DNA of 64,000 bases, taken from contig CANRNY010000015.1 in NCBI GenBank assembly GCA_947632085.1, forward strand, positions 1 through 64,000. The letters are read 5' to 3'. The position numbers were made by a program, and so were the translations under genes. The stretch is from an uncultured Bacilli bacterium (lineage in GTDB: Bacteria > Bacillota_I > Bacilli_A > RF39 > UBA660). Shown one piece after another: positions 34,619-43,396 of this stretch (position 1 is its first letter; each line of letters starts with the position of its first letter). Under the pieces are notes generated by a model. It was given only the letters and a program-made list of their open reading frames with translations, was not told where the DNA came from and ran no database searches.

Positions 34619-36265
34619 ATGAATGAGAATAATAATGAACAACTTTTTAATAATCAGCAAAATGTAGATCATAATGCAAATAATAATCTTGATATGAATG
34701 ATATGCCAATCACTAAAGAGGTGGCAAATAATATTCCAGTAGATAATACTGAAACTAATAAGAAGAATAATAAAGCAAAGAAAATAAAATATATAGTTAT
34801 AGGAATATTAGTATTAGTAGTAATAGTTGGACTTATTATTGCGATGATATGTATTAATAAGAATAGAAATACTGAACAGAAAGATTCAGATAATAGTTCT
34901 TTAACATCAGAAGAAAGTAGTAATAATGAGCTTACTTTAGAAGTTGGTTTTTCTAGAGAAGATGTAGTAAATGAAATAAAGAATAAATTTAATGTAGGAG
35001 ATAATTTATTAATTGATTATAAAGGAATTGATGATGAAAATGAAGGTCAACAATTAACTTCTGTAAAATTTTATTATAATAGTGAAGGAAAAGAAGTTAG
35101 TTTTGATGAAGCAGTAGAAGTAGGTATTGGACTAGAAACTTTAAAAGATGGATATACATGTAAAGAATATTATGTAGGAATTGGTAAATATAAAGTAAAT
35201 ATAACTGATTTTGATAGTAATGAAAAATATGAAATGATAATTGATATAAAGGATAGTGTAGCACCTGTTTTAGAAGTAAAGGATGTTACAGTAAATGAAG
35301 GAGATATTATTACTATTAATTCATTTATAGTTAGTTGTAACGATAATTCTTATCAATCTTGTGAAATAAATTATATTAATGATAATAATGAAATATTAGA
35401 TACTATTGATATGTCTGTTGGTGAAAGAGTTATTAAGATTGTAGCTATGGATAAATCTAAAAATAGAAGTGAAGTTAAAGAAGCTAAATTAGTGGTTAAT
35501 AGTGGAAATTCTAGTTCAAAAGAAAATACTTCACAAACGACAGGTAATTCTAGTAGTTCTAATAAATCTAATAGTAGTTCAAGTGGAAAAGGATCAAGTA
35601 GTAATAGTGGAGTAGTTAATAGTTCTCATCCTTTTGTTAAAGCTGCTAAAAGTATGGTAGGTAAGACTAATGTAGCTGATACTGATGTCGTAGAACAAGC
35701 ACTTAAAACAGTTAATAAAACTTTATGGGTTAAAAATATTGGTGATGTTAAAATTTTACTAGATATAAATAATGGCAAATCAGATTATGTAGGTTCTGGC
35801 GAAGCTGTTTGTAATAAAACATACAAAGATACAGTAATTGATTTAGGTGAGTTTGATTATAAAAGAGAGAATAATCATGAAGTATCAAAAAGTAGAAAAA
35901 TATATGTTAAAAATCAATTTATTTATAAGGTTGTAGTAACTACTTGTACTGATGGTAAATGTGTTGATGCAGAAGAAAATAATACATATTTACTTGGCAA
36001 ACAATATTATTATTGTGACGATAAATCATATATAAAACCAGCTAATATTAAATTAATTGCTAAGGAAGTACCATTAAGTAGTATTCAACCTGGTGATTTC
36101 TTATTCTATAATGATGGAGGAAAAGGTTCTAATCATATAGCGGTTTATATTGGTAATAATCAAGCTGTTCATGGAGGATGGGAAAGTAAAAGAGAAGTAG
36201 TTATTAAAGGTGTTAAAATAGGTGGAAAAGCATCTACTCCAACAGCTTGGCGTGTTAGTTATTAA
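34619..36265 (+). CDS. Membrane-anchored wall protein with NlpC/P60-like C-terminus
   Basis: 548 residues. Asn-rich cytosolic tail (1-55), one membrane span (about 57-80), a segment resembling an Ig-like fold (about 185-290, APVLEVKDVTVNEGD), a Ser/Asn/Gly-rich linker (about 295-335), and a C-terminal domain with VPLSSIQPGDFLFYND, GSNHIAVYIGNNQAVHGG, typical of the His half of NlpC/P60 or CHAP hydrolases. I do not see the usual DCSG cysteine motif; Cys in GEAVCNKTY (about 399) is the best candidate. GAGG lies 8 bases before the ATG. Likely acts on peptidoglycan at the cell surface, or binds it without cutting. Confidence 0.65.
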   Translation: MNENNNEQLFNNQQNVDHNANNNLDMNDMPITKEVANNIPVDNTETNKKNNKAKKIKYIVIGILVLVVIVGLIIAMICINKNRNTEQKDSDNSSLTSEESSNNELTLEVGFSREDVVNEIKNKFNVGDNLLIDYKGIDDENEGQQLTSVKFYYNSEGKEVSFDEAVEVGIGLETLKDGYTCKEYYVGIGKYKVNITDFDSNEKYEMIIDIKDSVAPVLEVKDVTVNEGDIITINSFIVSCNDNSYQSCEINYINDNNEILDTIDMSVGERVIKIVAMDKSKNRSEVKEAKLVVNSGNSSSKENTSQTTGNSSSSNKSNSSSSGKGSSSNSGVVNSSHPFVKAAKSMVGKTNVADTDVVEQALKTVNKTLWVKNIGDVKILLDINNGKSDYVGSGEAVCNKTYKDTVIDLGEFDYKRENNHEVSKSRKIYVKNQFIYKVVVTTCTDGKCVDAEENNTYLLGKQYYYCDDKSYIKPANIKLIAKEVPLSSIQPGDFLFYNDGGKGSNHIAVYIGNNQAVHGGWESKREVVIKGVKIGGKASTPTAWRVSY

Positions 36266-36279
36266 AATTAAAGAATAAA

Positions 36280-36309
36280 AAAACTTCTAGATTAAACTAG
36301 AAGTTTTAT
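36280..36309. terminator. Bidirectional terminator (membrane protein / tRNA-Lys)
   Basis: 11-bp stem AAAACTTCTAG/CTAGAAGTTTT, 6-base loop, A-run left and T-rich right. Confidence 0.8.
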
Positions 36310-36317
36310 TTATTTAA

Positions 36318-36393
36318 TGGTGTCCCCTTGGGGGCTCGAACCCCAGACCCACTGATTAAGAGTCAGTTGCTCTACCAACTGAGCTAAGGAGAC
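36318..36393 (-). tRNA. tRNA-Lys (CTT)
   Basis: 76 bases with encoded CCA; anticodon loop CTCTTAA gives CTT. A minus-strand TATAAT lies at 36413-36418 upstream. Confidence 0.95.
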
Positions 36394-36520
36394 ATTTCTT
36401 GGTTACTCGTTAATTATACAACAGATTAAAAAAAAATACTAGTCTAAAATATTCTTTTAAAAATGTTTTATTAGGTATATTTAAATAATTATGATAAAAT
36501 TAGATTATGGAGTGATAATT

Positions 36521-36838
36521 ATGTATCAAAAATTATCAAAAGAAGAAAAAAAAGATGTTCGTATGACTTTTAAAAAGACGAATAAAGGAGATAATATTAT
36601 ACCAATATTAAATAGATTAGTTATTGAAGGTATTGTTTGTTTTATTATGGCAATAATAATGACAGGAGCTATTATCTTTTTTGATTATTCATTATGGTTA
36701 ATAGGTTTAATTGCTGTTTCAGTAATATGTGGAGTAATATTTATTTTAGCACAAAGAAGTATTCGTCTTAAAGAATATAATAAATTTATTAAACTAGGTT
36801 ATAAAAAAGTAAAAAATAAGTTGACTAAGAAAAAATAA
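36521..36838 (+). CDS. Small two-span membrane protein, unknown
   Basis: 105 residues with two membrane spans (about 36-58 and 63-83), basic ends. The start at 36521 follows GGAGTGAT by 7 bases. An in-frame ATG at 36491 lies within the extended -10 (TGATAAAAT) and cannot be translated from that promoter. Not recognised. Confidence 0.5.
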   Translation: MYQKLSKEEKKDVRMTFKKTNKGDNIIPILNRLVIEGIVCFIMAIIMTGAIIFFDYSLWLIGLIAVSVICGVIFILAQRSIRLKEYNKFIKLGYKKVKNKLTKKK

Positions 36839-36849
36839 TTAGTTATAAT
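36821..36849 (+). promoter_or_regulatory. tRNA-Ser promoter
   Basis: -35 TTGACT (36821-36826, inside the end of the preceding gene), 17 bases, -10 TATAAT (36844-36849), tRNA at +20. Confidence 0.75.
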
Positions 36850-36869
36850 TTATTTGTTACCTTGGTTAT

Positions 36870-36960
36870 GGAGCAGTACTCAAGAGGCTGAAGAGGCGCC
36901 CCTGCTAAGGGTGTAGGTCGGGTAACTGGCGCGAGAGTTCAAATCTCTCCTGCTCCGCCA
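36870..36960 (+). tRNA. tRNA-Ser (GCT)
   Basis: 91 bases with encoded GCCA end, long variable arm, anticodon GCT in loop CTGCTAA. Confidence 0.95.
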
Positions 36961-36971
36961 TTATATATATT

Positions 36972-37003
36972 AATCTTAACTTTAATAAGTTAAGATTTTT
37001 TTT
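36972..37003 (+). terminator. tRNA-Ser terminator
   Basis: 11-bp perfect stem AATCTTAACTT/AAGTTAAGATT, 4-base loop, T-run. Confidence 0.85.
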
Positions 37004-37048
37004 GGACATATTTATTTAATATTAATTATATATTTATATTGGTGAATA

Positions 37049-37705
37049 ATGAAAAGAGAATATATAACTGAATATTATGATTATATGGAGTATGAAGATG
37101 AGTTTAAAAAGATTATTAATAGTGATAAACCAATTAATATAAAAGTAGGCAATTTAGCTTATTATATGGTAAGTAAGTTTCCTAAATTACCTTACTTTTG
37201 GGGTGGAGGACATAATTTAACGAAGAATGAATTAAAAGGGTTAGATCGAAAATGGGGGATTTTAGAACCAATTAAAGATTTTGGAAATAATAATTATAAA
37301 GTGGGGGATTATTATCCAAGATCTTTTGATTGTTCAGGATTTGTTACTTGGTGTTTAGTTAATACTAATTATAATTTAGATAGTTATATTGATAAGCCTG
37401 ATATTGATTATTCGTTATGTAGTAAAGATTTTTTAAAATTAGGGAAAGTTAGTAAGATAAGTGATGAAGATATTATAAATAATATTAAAATGGGGGATTT
37501 AGCTTATATGGAAGGACATATAGGAATAGTATGTGATGTTTTATATGATAAAGAAATTATTAAAGTAGCTCATGTATCTTATACTGGTGGAGGGAGTAAT
37601 TTAACAACTATTAGTTTAATTACCGGAAGAGTTATTGAAGATAGTGATTGTAAAGAACGAATAGGTAACACTTACTTTACAGATATTATCTTAGTTAACT
37701 ATTAA
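37049..37705 (+). CDS. NlpC/P60-type cysteine peptidase, no signal peptide
   Basis: 218 residues. Motifs: LPYFWGGGHN (about 47-56), FDCSGFVTW with the catalytic Cys (about 95), and MEGHIGIV with the catalytic His (about 156), then VAHVSYTGGG. These enzymes cut peptide cross-links or stems of peptidoglycan. No signal peptide is seen. TGGTGA lies shortly before the ATG. Together with the M15 and M23 enzymes upstream it forms a cluster of signal-less wall hydrolases. Confidence 0.8.
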   Translation: MKREYITEYYDYMEYEDEFKKIINSDKPINIKVGNLAYYMVSKFPKLPYFWGGGHNLTKNELKGLDRKWGILEPIKDFGNNNYKVGDYYPRSFDCSGFVTWCLVNTNYNLDSYIDKPDIDYSLCSKDFLKLGKVSKISDEDIINNIKMGDLAYMEGHIGIVCDVLYDKEIIKVAHVSYTGGGSNLTTISLITGRVIEDSDCKERIGNTYFTDIILVNY

Positions 37706-37711
37706 TTTTAC

Positions 37712-37733
37712 AGCCCATAATTTGGGCTTTTGT
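37712..37733 (+). terminator. Terminator
   Basis: 6-bp GC-rich stem AGCCCA/TGGGCT, 5-base loop, short T tail. Confidence 0.7.
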
Positions 37734-37794
37734 TATGTTACTAATAACTATAAATTAATTACTATATAAGTATTAGTTATAGGACTTTACAGAA

Positions 37795-37818
37795 AGAAAA
37801 AAAGTTCTGTCAAAGATA
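37795..37818 (+). promoter_or_regulatory. Inverted repeat upstream of pflB
   Basis: CTTTACAGAA (37795 on) pairs with TTCTGTCAAAG with one bulged base around an A-rich loop. It lies about 65 bases before the pflB start, upstream of a possible -10 (TAAAAT, about 37853). It could be an operator or an RNA hairpin; it does not match the Rex or Fnr consensus. Confidence 0.35.
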
Positions 37819-37881
37819 GCAATTTGGCGATATTAGGAATAGTTATATATGGTAAAATCTTAATGTTGGGAGGTATAAAAA

Positions 37882-40113
37882 ATGAAAGAAGAATGGAAAG
37901 GTTTTAGAGAAGGAGCTTGGTGTAATGAAATTAATGTAAGTGATTTTATTAAGAGTAATTACAAAGTATATGAAGGAGATGAATCTTTTTTAGCACCGAA
38001 ATCTAAAAAGACTAAACTCGTATGGGATAAATGTGAAGAATTATTAAAAGAAGAGTTAGAAAAGCATGTACTTGATATAGATGTTGATCATATGTCAGGG
38101 ATTAATGCTTTCGAACCTGGTTATATAGATAAAAATAATGAAGTTATTGTAGGATTACAAACTGATAAACCTCTTAAAAGAATTGTTAATCCTTATGGTG
38201 GAATGAGAATGGTTTATCAAGAGTTAGAAGCTTATGGTTATAAGTTAAATCCTCAAGTAGATAAATATTTTAATGAATTTAGAAAGACACATAATCAAGG
38301 AGTTTTTGATGCTTATACACCGGAAATAAGAAAAGCTAGACATGTAGGATTACTTACAGGTTTACCTGATGCTTATGGTCGTGGAAGAATTATTGGTGAT
38401 TATCGTCGTATTGCTTTATATGGTATTGATTATTTAATGGAAGAAAAGAAAAATGAATGGGATAATATGGAGATATCAGTAATGAATGAAGATATTATTC
38501 GTATTCGTGAAGAATTATCAATGCAATATCGTGCTTTAGATGATATTAAGAAGATGGCTTTAAGTTATGGGTATGATATTTCGAAACCAGCTAGTAATGC
38601 TAAAGAAGCTATTCAATGGACTTATTTTGGTTATTTAGCTAGTATTAAGGAGAATAATGGGGCGGCTATGTCTTTAGGAAGAGTAGATGCCTTCTTTGAT
38701 ATATATATTAATCGTGATTTAGAAAATAAAGTAATTACAGAAGAAGAAGTTCAAGAGTTAATTGATCAATTTGTTATTAAATTAAGATTAGTTAGACATT
38801 TAAGAACTCCAGAATATGATGAGTTATTTTCAGGAGATCCAACTTGGGTAACTTGTTCAATTGGTGGGATGACTACGGAAGGCAAGAGTATGGTTAATAA
38901 AACATCATTCCGTATTTTACATACTTTAACTAATTTAGATCCAGCCCCAGAACCTAATATGACGGTTTTATGGGCTCAAGGATTACCAGATAATTTTAAA
39001 AAGTATTGTGCAAAGATGAGTATTGCAACAGATGCTATTCAATATGAAAATGATGATGTAATGCGTCCTTCAATGGGTGATGATTATGCAATAGCTTGTT
39101 GTGTATCATCAATGCGTATTGGTAAAGATATGCAGTTTTTTGGAGCGCGTTGTAATTTAGTTAAAGCCCTACTTTATGCTATTAATGGTGGCGTAGATGA
39201 AATGAAGCATGAATTAGTTATACCTGATGTAGCTAAAATGGAAGATGAGTATTTAGATTATAATAAAGTTAAAGATGCTTATTTTAAGATGTTAGAGCGT
39301 GTTGCTAAGATATATAGTGATGCAATGAATATAATTCATTATATGCATGATAAATATGCTTATGAAGCAGGGCAAATGGCTTTACATGATACAGATGTTA
39401 ATCGTTTAATGGCTTATGGAGTAGCAGGTTTATCTGTTGCAGCAGATTCATTATCAGCAATTAAATATGCTAAAGTTAAACCTATTAGGGATGAAAATGG
39501 TATTACGGTTGATTTTGAAATAACAGGTGATTTCCCTAAATATGGAAATGATGATGATCGTGTTGATGATATTGCACGTGAAATATTAAATAAGATATAT
39601 AGTGAGTTATCTAAACATCCTTGTTATCGTAATGCTAAACCAACAATGTCTGTTTTAACTATTACTTCTAATGTCGTATATGGTGGTAAAACAGGAGCAA
39701 CACCAGATGGTAGAAAAGCAGGTGTTCCATTTGCTCCAGGAGCTAATCCAATGCATGGTAGAGATGAAAGTGGAGCAATTGCTTCATTAAATTCAGTAGC
39801 TAAATTAAAATGGGAAGAATGTTGTCGTGATGGAATATCTAATACTTTCTCTATTATTCCTAGTGCTTTAGGACAAAAAGATGAAGAAAGAGTTGATAAT
39901 TTAGTTACATTAATGGATGGATATTTTGTCCAAGGAGCACATCATTTAAATGTTAATGTTTTAAATAGAGAAACATTAATTGATGCTATGGAAAATCCTA
40001 GTAAGTATCCATTATTAACGATAAGAGTATCTGGTTATTCAGTTAGATTTAATAGATTAACAAGAAAACAACAAGAAGAAGTTATTGCTAGAACATTCCA
40101 TGAGAAAATGTAA
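37882..40113 (+). CDS. pflB: Formate C-acetyltransferase (pyruvate formate-lyase)
   Basis: 743 residues, normal length. Converts pyruvate and CoA to formate and acetyl-CoA anaerobically through a glycyl radical. Seen: active-site cysteine pair IACCVSSM (about 407-408), [16 protein letters not shown], and the glycyl-radical loop RVSGYSVRF near the C-terminus (Gly about 718). GGGAGG precedes the ATG. The activating enzyme gene begins in its stop codon (TAATG). Shows an anaerobic, fermentative lifestyle. Confidence 0.97.
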   Translation: MKEEWKGFREGAWCNEINVSDFIKSNYKVYEGDESFLAPKSKKTKLVWDKCEELLKEELEKHVLDIDVDHMSGINAFEPGYIDKNNEVIVGLQTDKPLKRIVNPYGGMRMVYQELEAYGYKLNPQVDKYFNEFRKTHNQGVFDAYTPEIRKARHVGLLTGLPDAYGRGRIIGDYRRIALYGIDYLMEEKKNEWDNMEISVMNEDIIRIREELSMQYRALDDIKKMALSYGYDISKPASNAKEAIQWTYFGYLASIKENNGAAMSLGRVDAFFDIYINRDLENKVITEEEVQELIDQFVIKLRLVRHLRTPEYDELFSGDPTWVTCSIGGMTTEGKSMVNKTSFRILHTLTNLDPAPEPNMTVLWAQGLPDNFKKYCAKMSIATDAIQYENDDVMRPSMGDDYAIACCVSSMRIGKDMQFFGARCNLVKALLYAINGGVDEMKHELVIPDVAKMEDEYLDYNKVKDAYFKMLERVAKIYSDAMNIIHYMHDKYAYEAGQMALHDTDVNRLMAYGVAGLSVAADSLSAIKYAKVKPIRDENGITVDFEITGDFPKYGNDDDRVDDIAREILNKIYSELSKHPCYRNAKPTMSVLTITSNVVYGGKTGATPDGRKAGVPFAPGANPMHGRDESGAIASLNSVAKLKWEECCRDGISNTFSIIPSALGQKDEERVDNLVTLMDGYFVQGAHHLNVNVLNRETLIDAMENPSKYPLLTIRVSGYSVRFNRLTRKQQEEVIARTFHEKM

Positions 40114-40832
40114 TGAAAAAAGGTAGTATAGCAGCGATTGAAACATTTGGTTTAGTTGATGGACCAGGAATTAGGACAGTAGTTTTCTTAAATGGTTGTA
40201 ATTTAAGATGTAAGTTTTGTCATAATCCAGAAATGTGGAAAATGGGCGAAGAAAACTATACAAGTGATGAAATTGTAAAAAAAGTTTTACGAAGTAAACC
40301 TTATTTTAAAGATAAGGGTGGTGTTACTTTTTCGGGAGGAGAACCATTACTACAATATGACTTCTTACTTGAAACATGCAAAAAGTTAAAAAAAGAAAAG
40401 ATTCATATTGCTTTAGATACAGCAGGAATTGGTTTAGGTGATTATAGAGAATTACTTAAATATATTGATTTAGTATTACTTGATATTAAACATATTACAA
40501 AAGAAGGATTCTTAGATATTACTTGTCGTGATTATTTAGATAAATATAAAGAATTTTTAAAAGAATTAAATAATAGTAATGTTGAAGTATGGATTAGGCA
40601 AGTAATAGTACCAGGAGTACATGATAATAAAGATTACTTAAAGAGTTTGAAGGAATTTATTAAAAGTAACATAAATAATGTTAAAAGAATAGATTTTTTA
40701 CCTTATCATAAGTTAGGTAGTGAGAAATATGATAAGTTAAATATTATTAATCCATATAAAGATAAAGAAGAATTAGATAAAGATGTTTGTGATCGTTTAT
40801 ATCAAGAATTTATGGAAGATTATAATAAATAA
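40113..40832 (+). CDS. pflA: Pyruvate formate-lyase activating enzyme
   Basis: 239 residues. Radical SAM enzyme that installs the glycyl radical on PflB. Seen: CNLRCKFCHNPEMW with the CxxxCxxC iron-sulfur motif (about 30-43), GGVTFSGGEPLLQ (about 69-81). Overlaps the pflB stop by one base. The terminator stem includes its last codons. Confidence 0.95.
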   Translation: MKKGSIAAIETFGLVDGPGIRTVVFLNGCNLRCKFCHNPEMWKMGEENYTSDEIVKKVLRSKPYFKDKGGVTFSGGEPLLQYDFLLETCKKLKKEKIHIALDTAGIGLGDYRELLKYIDLVLLDIKHITKEGFLDITCRDYLDKYKEFLKELNNSNVEVWIRQVIVPGVHDNKDYLKSLKEFIKSNINNVKRIDFLPYHKLGSEKYDKLNIINPYKDKEELDKDVCDRLYQEFMEDYNK

Positions 40833-40842
40833 TCTTCCTTTT
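40814..40842 (+). terminator. Terminator of pflBA spanning the stop codon
   Basis: 10-bp stem GGAAGATTAT/ATAATCTTCC (40814-40823 with 40829-40838), loop AATAA, short T tail. The sequence GGAAGATTAT recurs at 40880-40889 and could pair with the same right arm. Confidence 0.8.
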
Positions 40843-40923
40843 GTTTGACATTAATTTGTTTAAAAGGGTTGAATAATAGGGAAGATTATGTTAGGGTAAA
40901 AGTGTTTGAAGGGAGGAATATTT

Positions 40924-40986
40924 ATGATAGATAATGACGAGTATAACTCGAATAATAGTAAAGATATTCCTCTTGGGTGTCTTTAA
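40924..40986 (+). CDS. Possible 20-residue peptide gene
   Basis: ATG at 40924, 20 codons, TAA. GGGAGG ends 7 bases before the ATG, one of the best ribosome binding sites in the window. Product MIDNDEYNSNNSKDIPLGCL: acidic, polar, then a Pro-Leu-Gly-Cys-Leu end. It lies between the pflBA terminator and the promoter of the next gene. It could be a peptide with its own role, a leader ORF, or chance. A modified peptide is conceivable because of the single late Cys, but no dedicated modification or export gene is adjacent. Confidence 0.4.
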   Translation: MIDNDEYNSNNSKDIPLGCL

Positions 40987-41026
40987 TATTAAAAATATTT
41001 AATTAATTTTAAAATATTATATTTAG

Positions 41027-41032
41027 TATAAT
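41027..41032 (+). promoter_or_regulatory. -10 element
   Basis: TATAAT at 41027-41032; start of the next gene is taken downstream of it. Confidence 0.5.
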
Positions 41033-41067
41033 ATATGTTTTTTTGTGTGGTTAAGGAGGGGAAAAAG

Positions 41068-41712
41068 ATGAAAATAATTATTAATGAGAAAAAATATGTT
41101 CAAGTAAGAGATATTTTGTTTTTAGCTAAATTATATAATAGTGAAATATTAATGAAATATTATTTATTTTTAATAAATAATGGGTATATAGATAATGATT
41201 TTGTTAGATCTACTAATTCTTTATTAAATAGAATATTAGATACAGATGCATTAATTGATTTTAGAGATTATCAAGATTATAGTGATTTACATTTGAGTAA
41301 TTTACTTATCTCTTTATCTTCAAGAACTGGTAGTGACATAATAGAACATAAATTAGATGACTTAAGAGAAATTATTAGTTATAAAAGAAGAGAACTTGGT
41401 TATGCAATACCATTAATTCCTGATGAAAAGATTGATATAAAATATGATGATCTTGGGTTAAGTTTTAAAAGTACAATATTTAAAGATTATTACTTAATAG
41501 AAACGACTAGTGGTGAAGAGATAGGAGAACGTGATTATAGGGAAGCGTTAAGACGTGGACTTAGTTTAATTGGGTGTTCTTTAGATGATAATTATAATTT
41601 AATAAATAAGGGTTCATATATTGTTATATGTTTAACAAATAAAGAAAAAAAGAAAGAAAAGAAAGATAATATTATTAATAAATTAGCTAGAAAGTTTAAA
41701 AATAGAGCATAA
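41068..41712 (+). CDS. Unknown soluble protein
   Basis: 214 residues, not recognised. Starts 6 bases after AAGGAGGGG; an in-frame ATG at 41035 lies at the transcription start and has no ribosome binding site. Helical N-terminal two thirds, a beta-like segment (KSTIFKDYYLIETTSGEE, about 131-148), strongly basic C-terminus (KKEKKDNIINKLARKFKNRA). No membrane span. Confidence 0.5.
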   Translation: MKIIINEKKYVQVRDILFLAKLYNSEILMKYYLFLINNGYIDNDFVRSTNSLLNRILDTDALIDFRDYQDYSDLHLSNLLISLSSRTGSDIIEHKLDDLREIISYKRRELGYAIPLIPDEKIDIKYDDLGLSFKSTIFKDYYLIETTSGEEIGERDYREALRRGLSLIGCSLDDNYNLINKGSYIVICLTNKEKKKEKKDNIINKLARKFKNRA

Positions 41713-41716
41713 TAAA

Positions 41717-41740
41717 ACCTCACAATGTGAGGTCTTTTTT
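41717..41740 (+). terminator. Terminator between convergent genes
   Basis: 7-bp stem ACCTCAC/GTGAGGT, loop AAT, T-run; the A-run on the left may let it act for the minus gene too. Confidence 0.75.
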
Positions 41741-42599
41741 AACTTAGAACAATATTAGATAAATCTGTAAGGAAGTCATTCATAATAGTTAAATAATTAT
41801 CATTATTAGTTCTTTCTTCATCAGTTAGAGTACTCATGGTATTAATTTCAATTAATTCAGCATTATAATTATCAACTAAGTCTTTAACACTATCAGAAAC
41901 ATTATTCTTATCAGCAACAAAGATTTGTTTATAAGTTTTATTCTTGAATTTAGTTTTAATACTTGAAGTTATATTACTTTCATTAGAAATATTAATAACT
42001 TTAAAACCATAGTTTTCTAGGAAACCAAAAGCATCATAAGCGATAACAATTGTTTCTTTATTATTGCTTTGAGCACTTTTAGCAATATTTCGTAGATTAG
42101 CATCAAGCGTTGAAATATCTTCTTCTAATATTTCATAATTTTTTTCAATTTCTTCAGCAGCATACTTAGAAGTACTTAATTCTTCTAACTTAATTTTAAT
42201 GGTATCAGCCATAGTTAATAATTTATTTGGACTTAACCATAACTCTTCAACACCATAAGTATAAGCAAATGATGGATCAATTATTTGTAAGTTATTATTC
42301 TTATCGACTAAAGAACGAGCTATTTCTTTTTCATCAACACCATTGTAAATAAATAAAGTAGTTGATTTAGATATATCATTTAATTGTTTATCAGTTAATT
42401 TATAAGTTTTAACATCAGTATCATTAGGATAGATTGAAGTAACTTCAGCACTTGGATATAATCTACTTACAATATATTCTATAGGATAGACAGTAGTAGT
42501 TATATGCGATCCTTCTAGTTCATCACTATTAAAACAACCAGTAGTACAGGTTAGGGTTATTAAACAGATTAATAACATATATATAATTTTCTTTTTCAT
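41739..42599 (-). CDS. ZnuA-type (cluster A-I) solute-binding lipoprotein lacking metal ligands
   Basis: 286 residues. Lipoprotein signal with lipobox TCTTGC (Cys 22), then the two-lobed fold of metal-binding ZnuA/PsaA proteins: TTTVYPIEYIVSRLYP, VTSIYPNDTDVKTYKLTDKQ, IFVADKNNVSD. In canonical members the metal is held by His in the TDPHxYE position, His in DPHxW, His/Glu before AFxY, and Asp/Glu late. Here these read DVKTYKL, VEELWLSP, YDAFGF: the expected histidines are gone. No ABC permease or ATPase is adjacent. It probably binds something other than a free metal ion, or has a structural role. Confidence 0.75.
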   Translation of the reverse strand: MKKKIIYMLLICLITLTCTTGCFNSDELEGSHITTTVYPIEYIVSRLYPSAEVTSIYPNDTDVKTYKLTDKQLNDISKSTTLFIYNGVDEKEIARSLVDKNNNLQIIDPSFAYTYGVEELWLSPNKLLTMADTIKIKLEELSTSKYAAEEIEKNYEILEEDISTLDANLRNIAKSAQSNNKETIVIAYDAFGFLENYGFKVINISNESNITSSIKTKFKNKTYKQIFVADKNNVSDSVKDLVDNYNAELIEINTMSTLTDEERTNNDNYLTIMNDFLTDLSNIVLS

Positions 42600-42713
42600 T
42601 TAATCCTCCGTATATAATTTATTTAACAACTTAATTTTACTATATTTTAATTCTTTTGTAAATTTACTTTTTGACCTTTATTTAATTAGAAACTAGTAAA
42701 TAGGAAGAAGATT

Positions 42714-42722
42714 TGGTATAAT
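42714..42722 (+). promoter_or_regulatory. Extended -10 promoter of rnc-smc
   Basis: TGG-TATAAT (-10 at 42717-42722), 16 bases before the start codon. Confidence 0.55.
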
Positions 42723-42737
42723 GGAAAAGGTGATAAT

Positions 42738-43391
42738 ATGAATTTTTTAGAAAAATATGGAATTTATATCAATAATAAAGAATTATTACTTAGAGCTTTA
42801 ACACATTCATCTTATTCTAATGAACATGATTGTGATAATTATGAAAGGTTAGAATTTTTAGGAGATGCAGTTTTACAAATATTAACTAGTGATTATTTAT
42901 ATAATAATATGGAACTTTCTGAAGGGGATATGAGTAAGACAAGAGCTTCATATGTTTGTGAGAGTGCATGTGCTAAATATGCTGAATATCTAGATTTTAA
43001 ACCTTTTATTAGAGTTGGACATGGTCAATTAAATAATATAAATGAAACAATTATTGCTGATATGTTTGAAAGTGTTATGGGATGTATATATCTTGATCAA
43101 GGATTAGAAGCAGCTAGAAGTTTATTTAATCAAGTTATTGTTCCTTGTATAACTAATCATAGTATTTTTTTAGGTGATTATAAGAGTAAATTACAAGAAC
43201 TAGTTCAAACAACTAAGAAATCGCTAGAATATCGTTTAGTAGGGGAAGAAGGACCTGCACATGATAAAGTATTCTATGTCGAAGTAGTAATTGACGATAT
43301 TATTTATGGTAAAGGTAGTGGAAAATCAAAGAAAGAAGCTGAGCAAAGGGCGGCGATGGATGCCTATAATAAACAAGCTAAAATTGGGTGA
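42738..43391 (+). CDS. rnc: Ribonuclease III
   Basis: 217 residues. Catalytic domain with signature ERLEFLGDAVLQI (about 36-48) and ETIIADMFESVMGCIYLD (about 102-119, acidic metal ligands), and a C-terminal double-strand RNA-binding domain (about 148-214, with GSGKSKKEAEQRAAMDAY). Processes rRNA and double-stranded RNA. Stop TGA, 5 bases before smc, the usual Firmicutes pairing. Confidence 0.97.
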   Translation: MNFLEKYGIYINNKELLLRALTHSSYSNEHDCDNYERLEFLGDAVLQILTSDYLYNNMELSEGDMSKTRASYVCESACAKYAEYLDFKPFIRVGHGQLNNINETIIADMFESVMGCIYLDQGLEAARSLFNQVIVPCITNHSIFLGDYKSKLQELVQTTKKSLEYRLVGEEGPAHDKVFYVEVVIDDIIYGKGSGKSKKEAEQRAAMDAYNKQAKIG

Positions 43392-43396
43392 TTTAG

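Noticed and set aside
34619-36265. Clear NlpC/P60 peptidase call
   Set aside because: The expected DCSG-type catalytic Cys motif is not seen, so only a fold-level similarity is claimed.
37795-37818. Rex or Fnr operator before pflB
   Set aside because: The inverted repeat does not fit TTGTGAA-type Rex or TTGAT-type Fnr sites.
40113-40986. Radical SAM enzyme plus small peptide as a modified-peptide gene pair
   Set aside because: The radical SAM gene is clearly pflA, coupled to pflB, and a terminator separates it from the small ORF.
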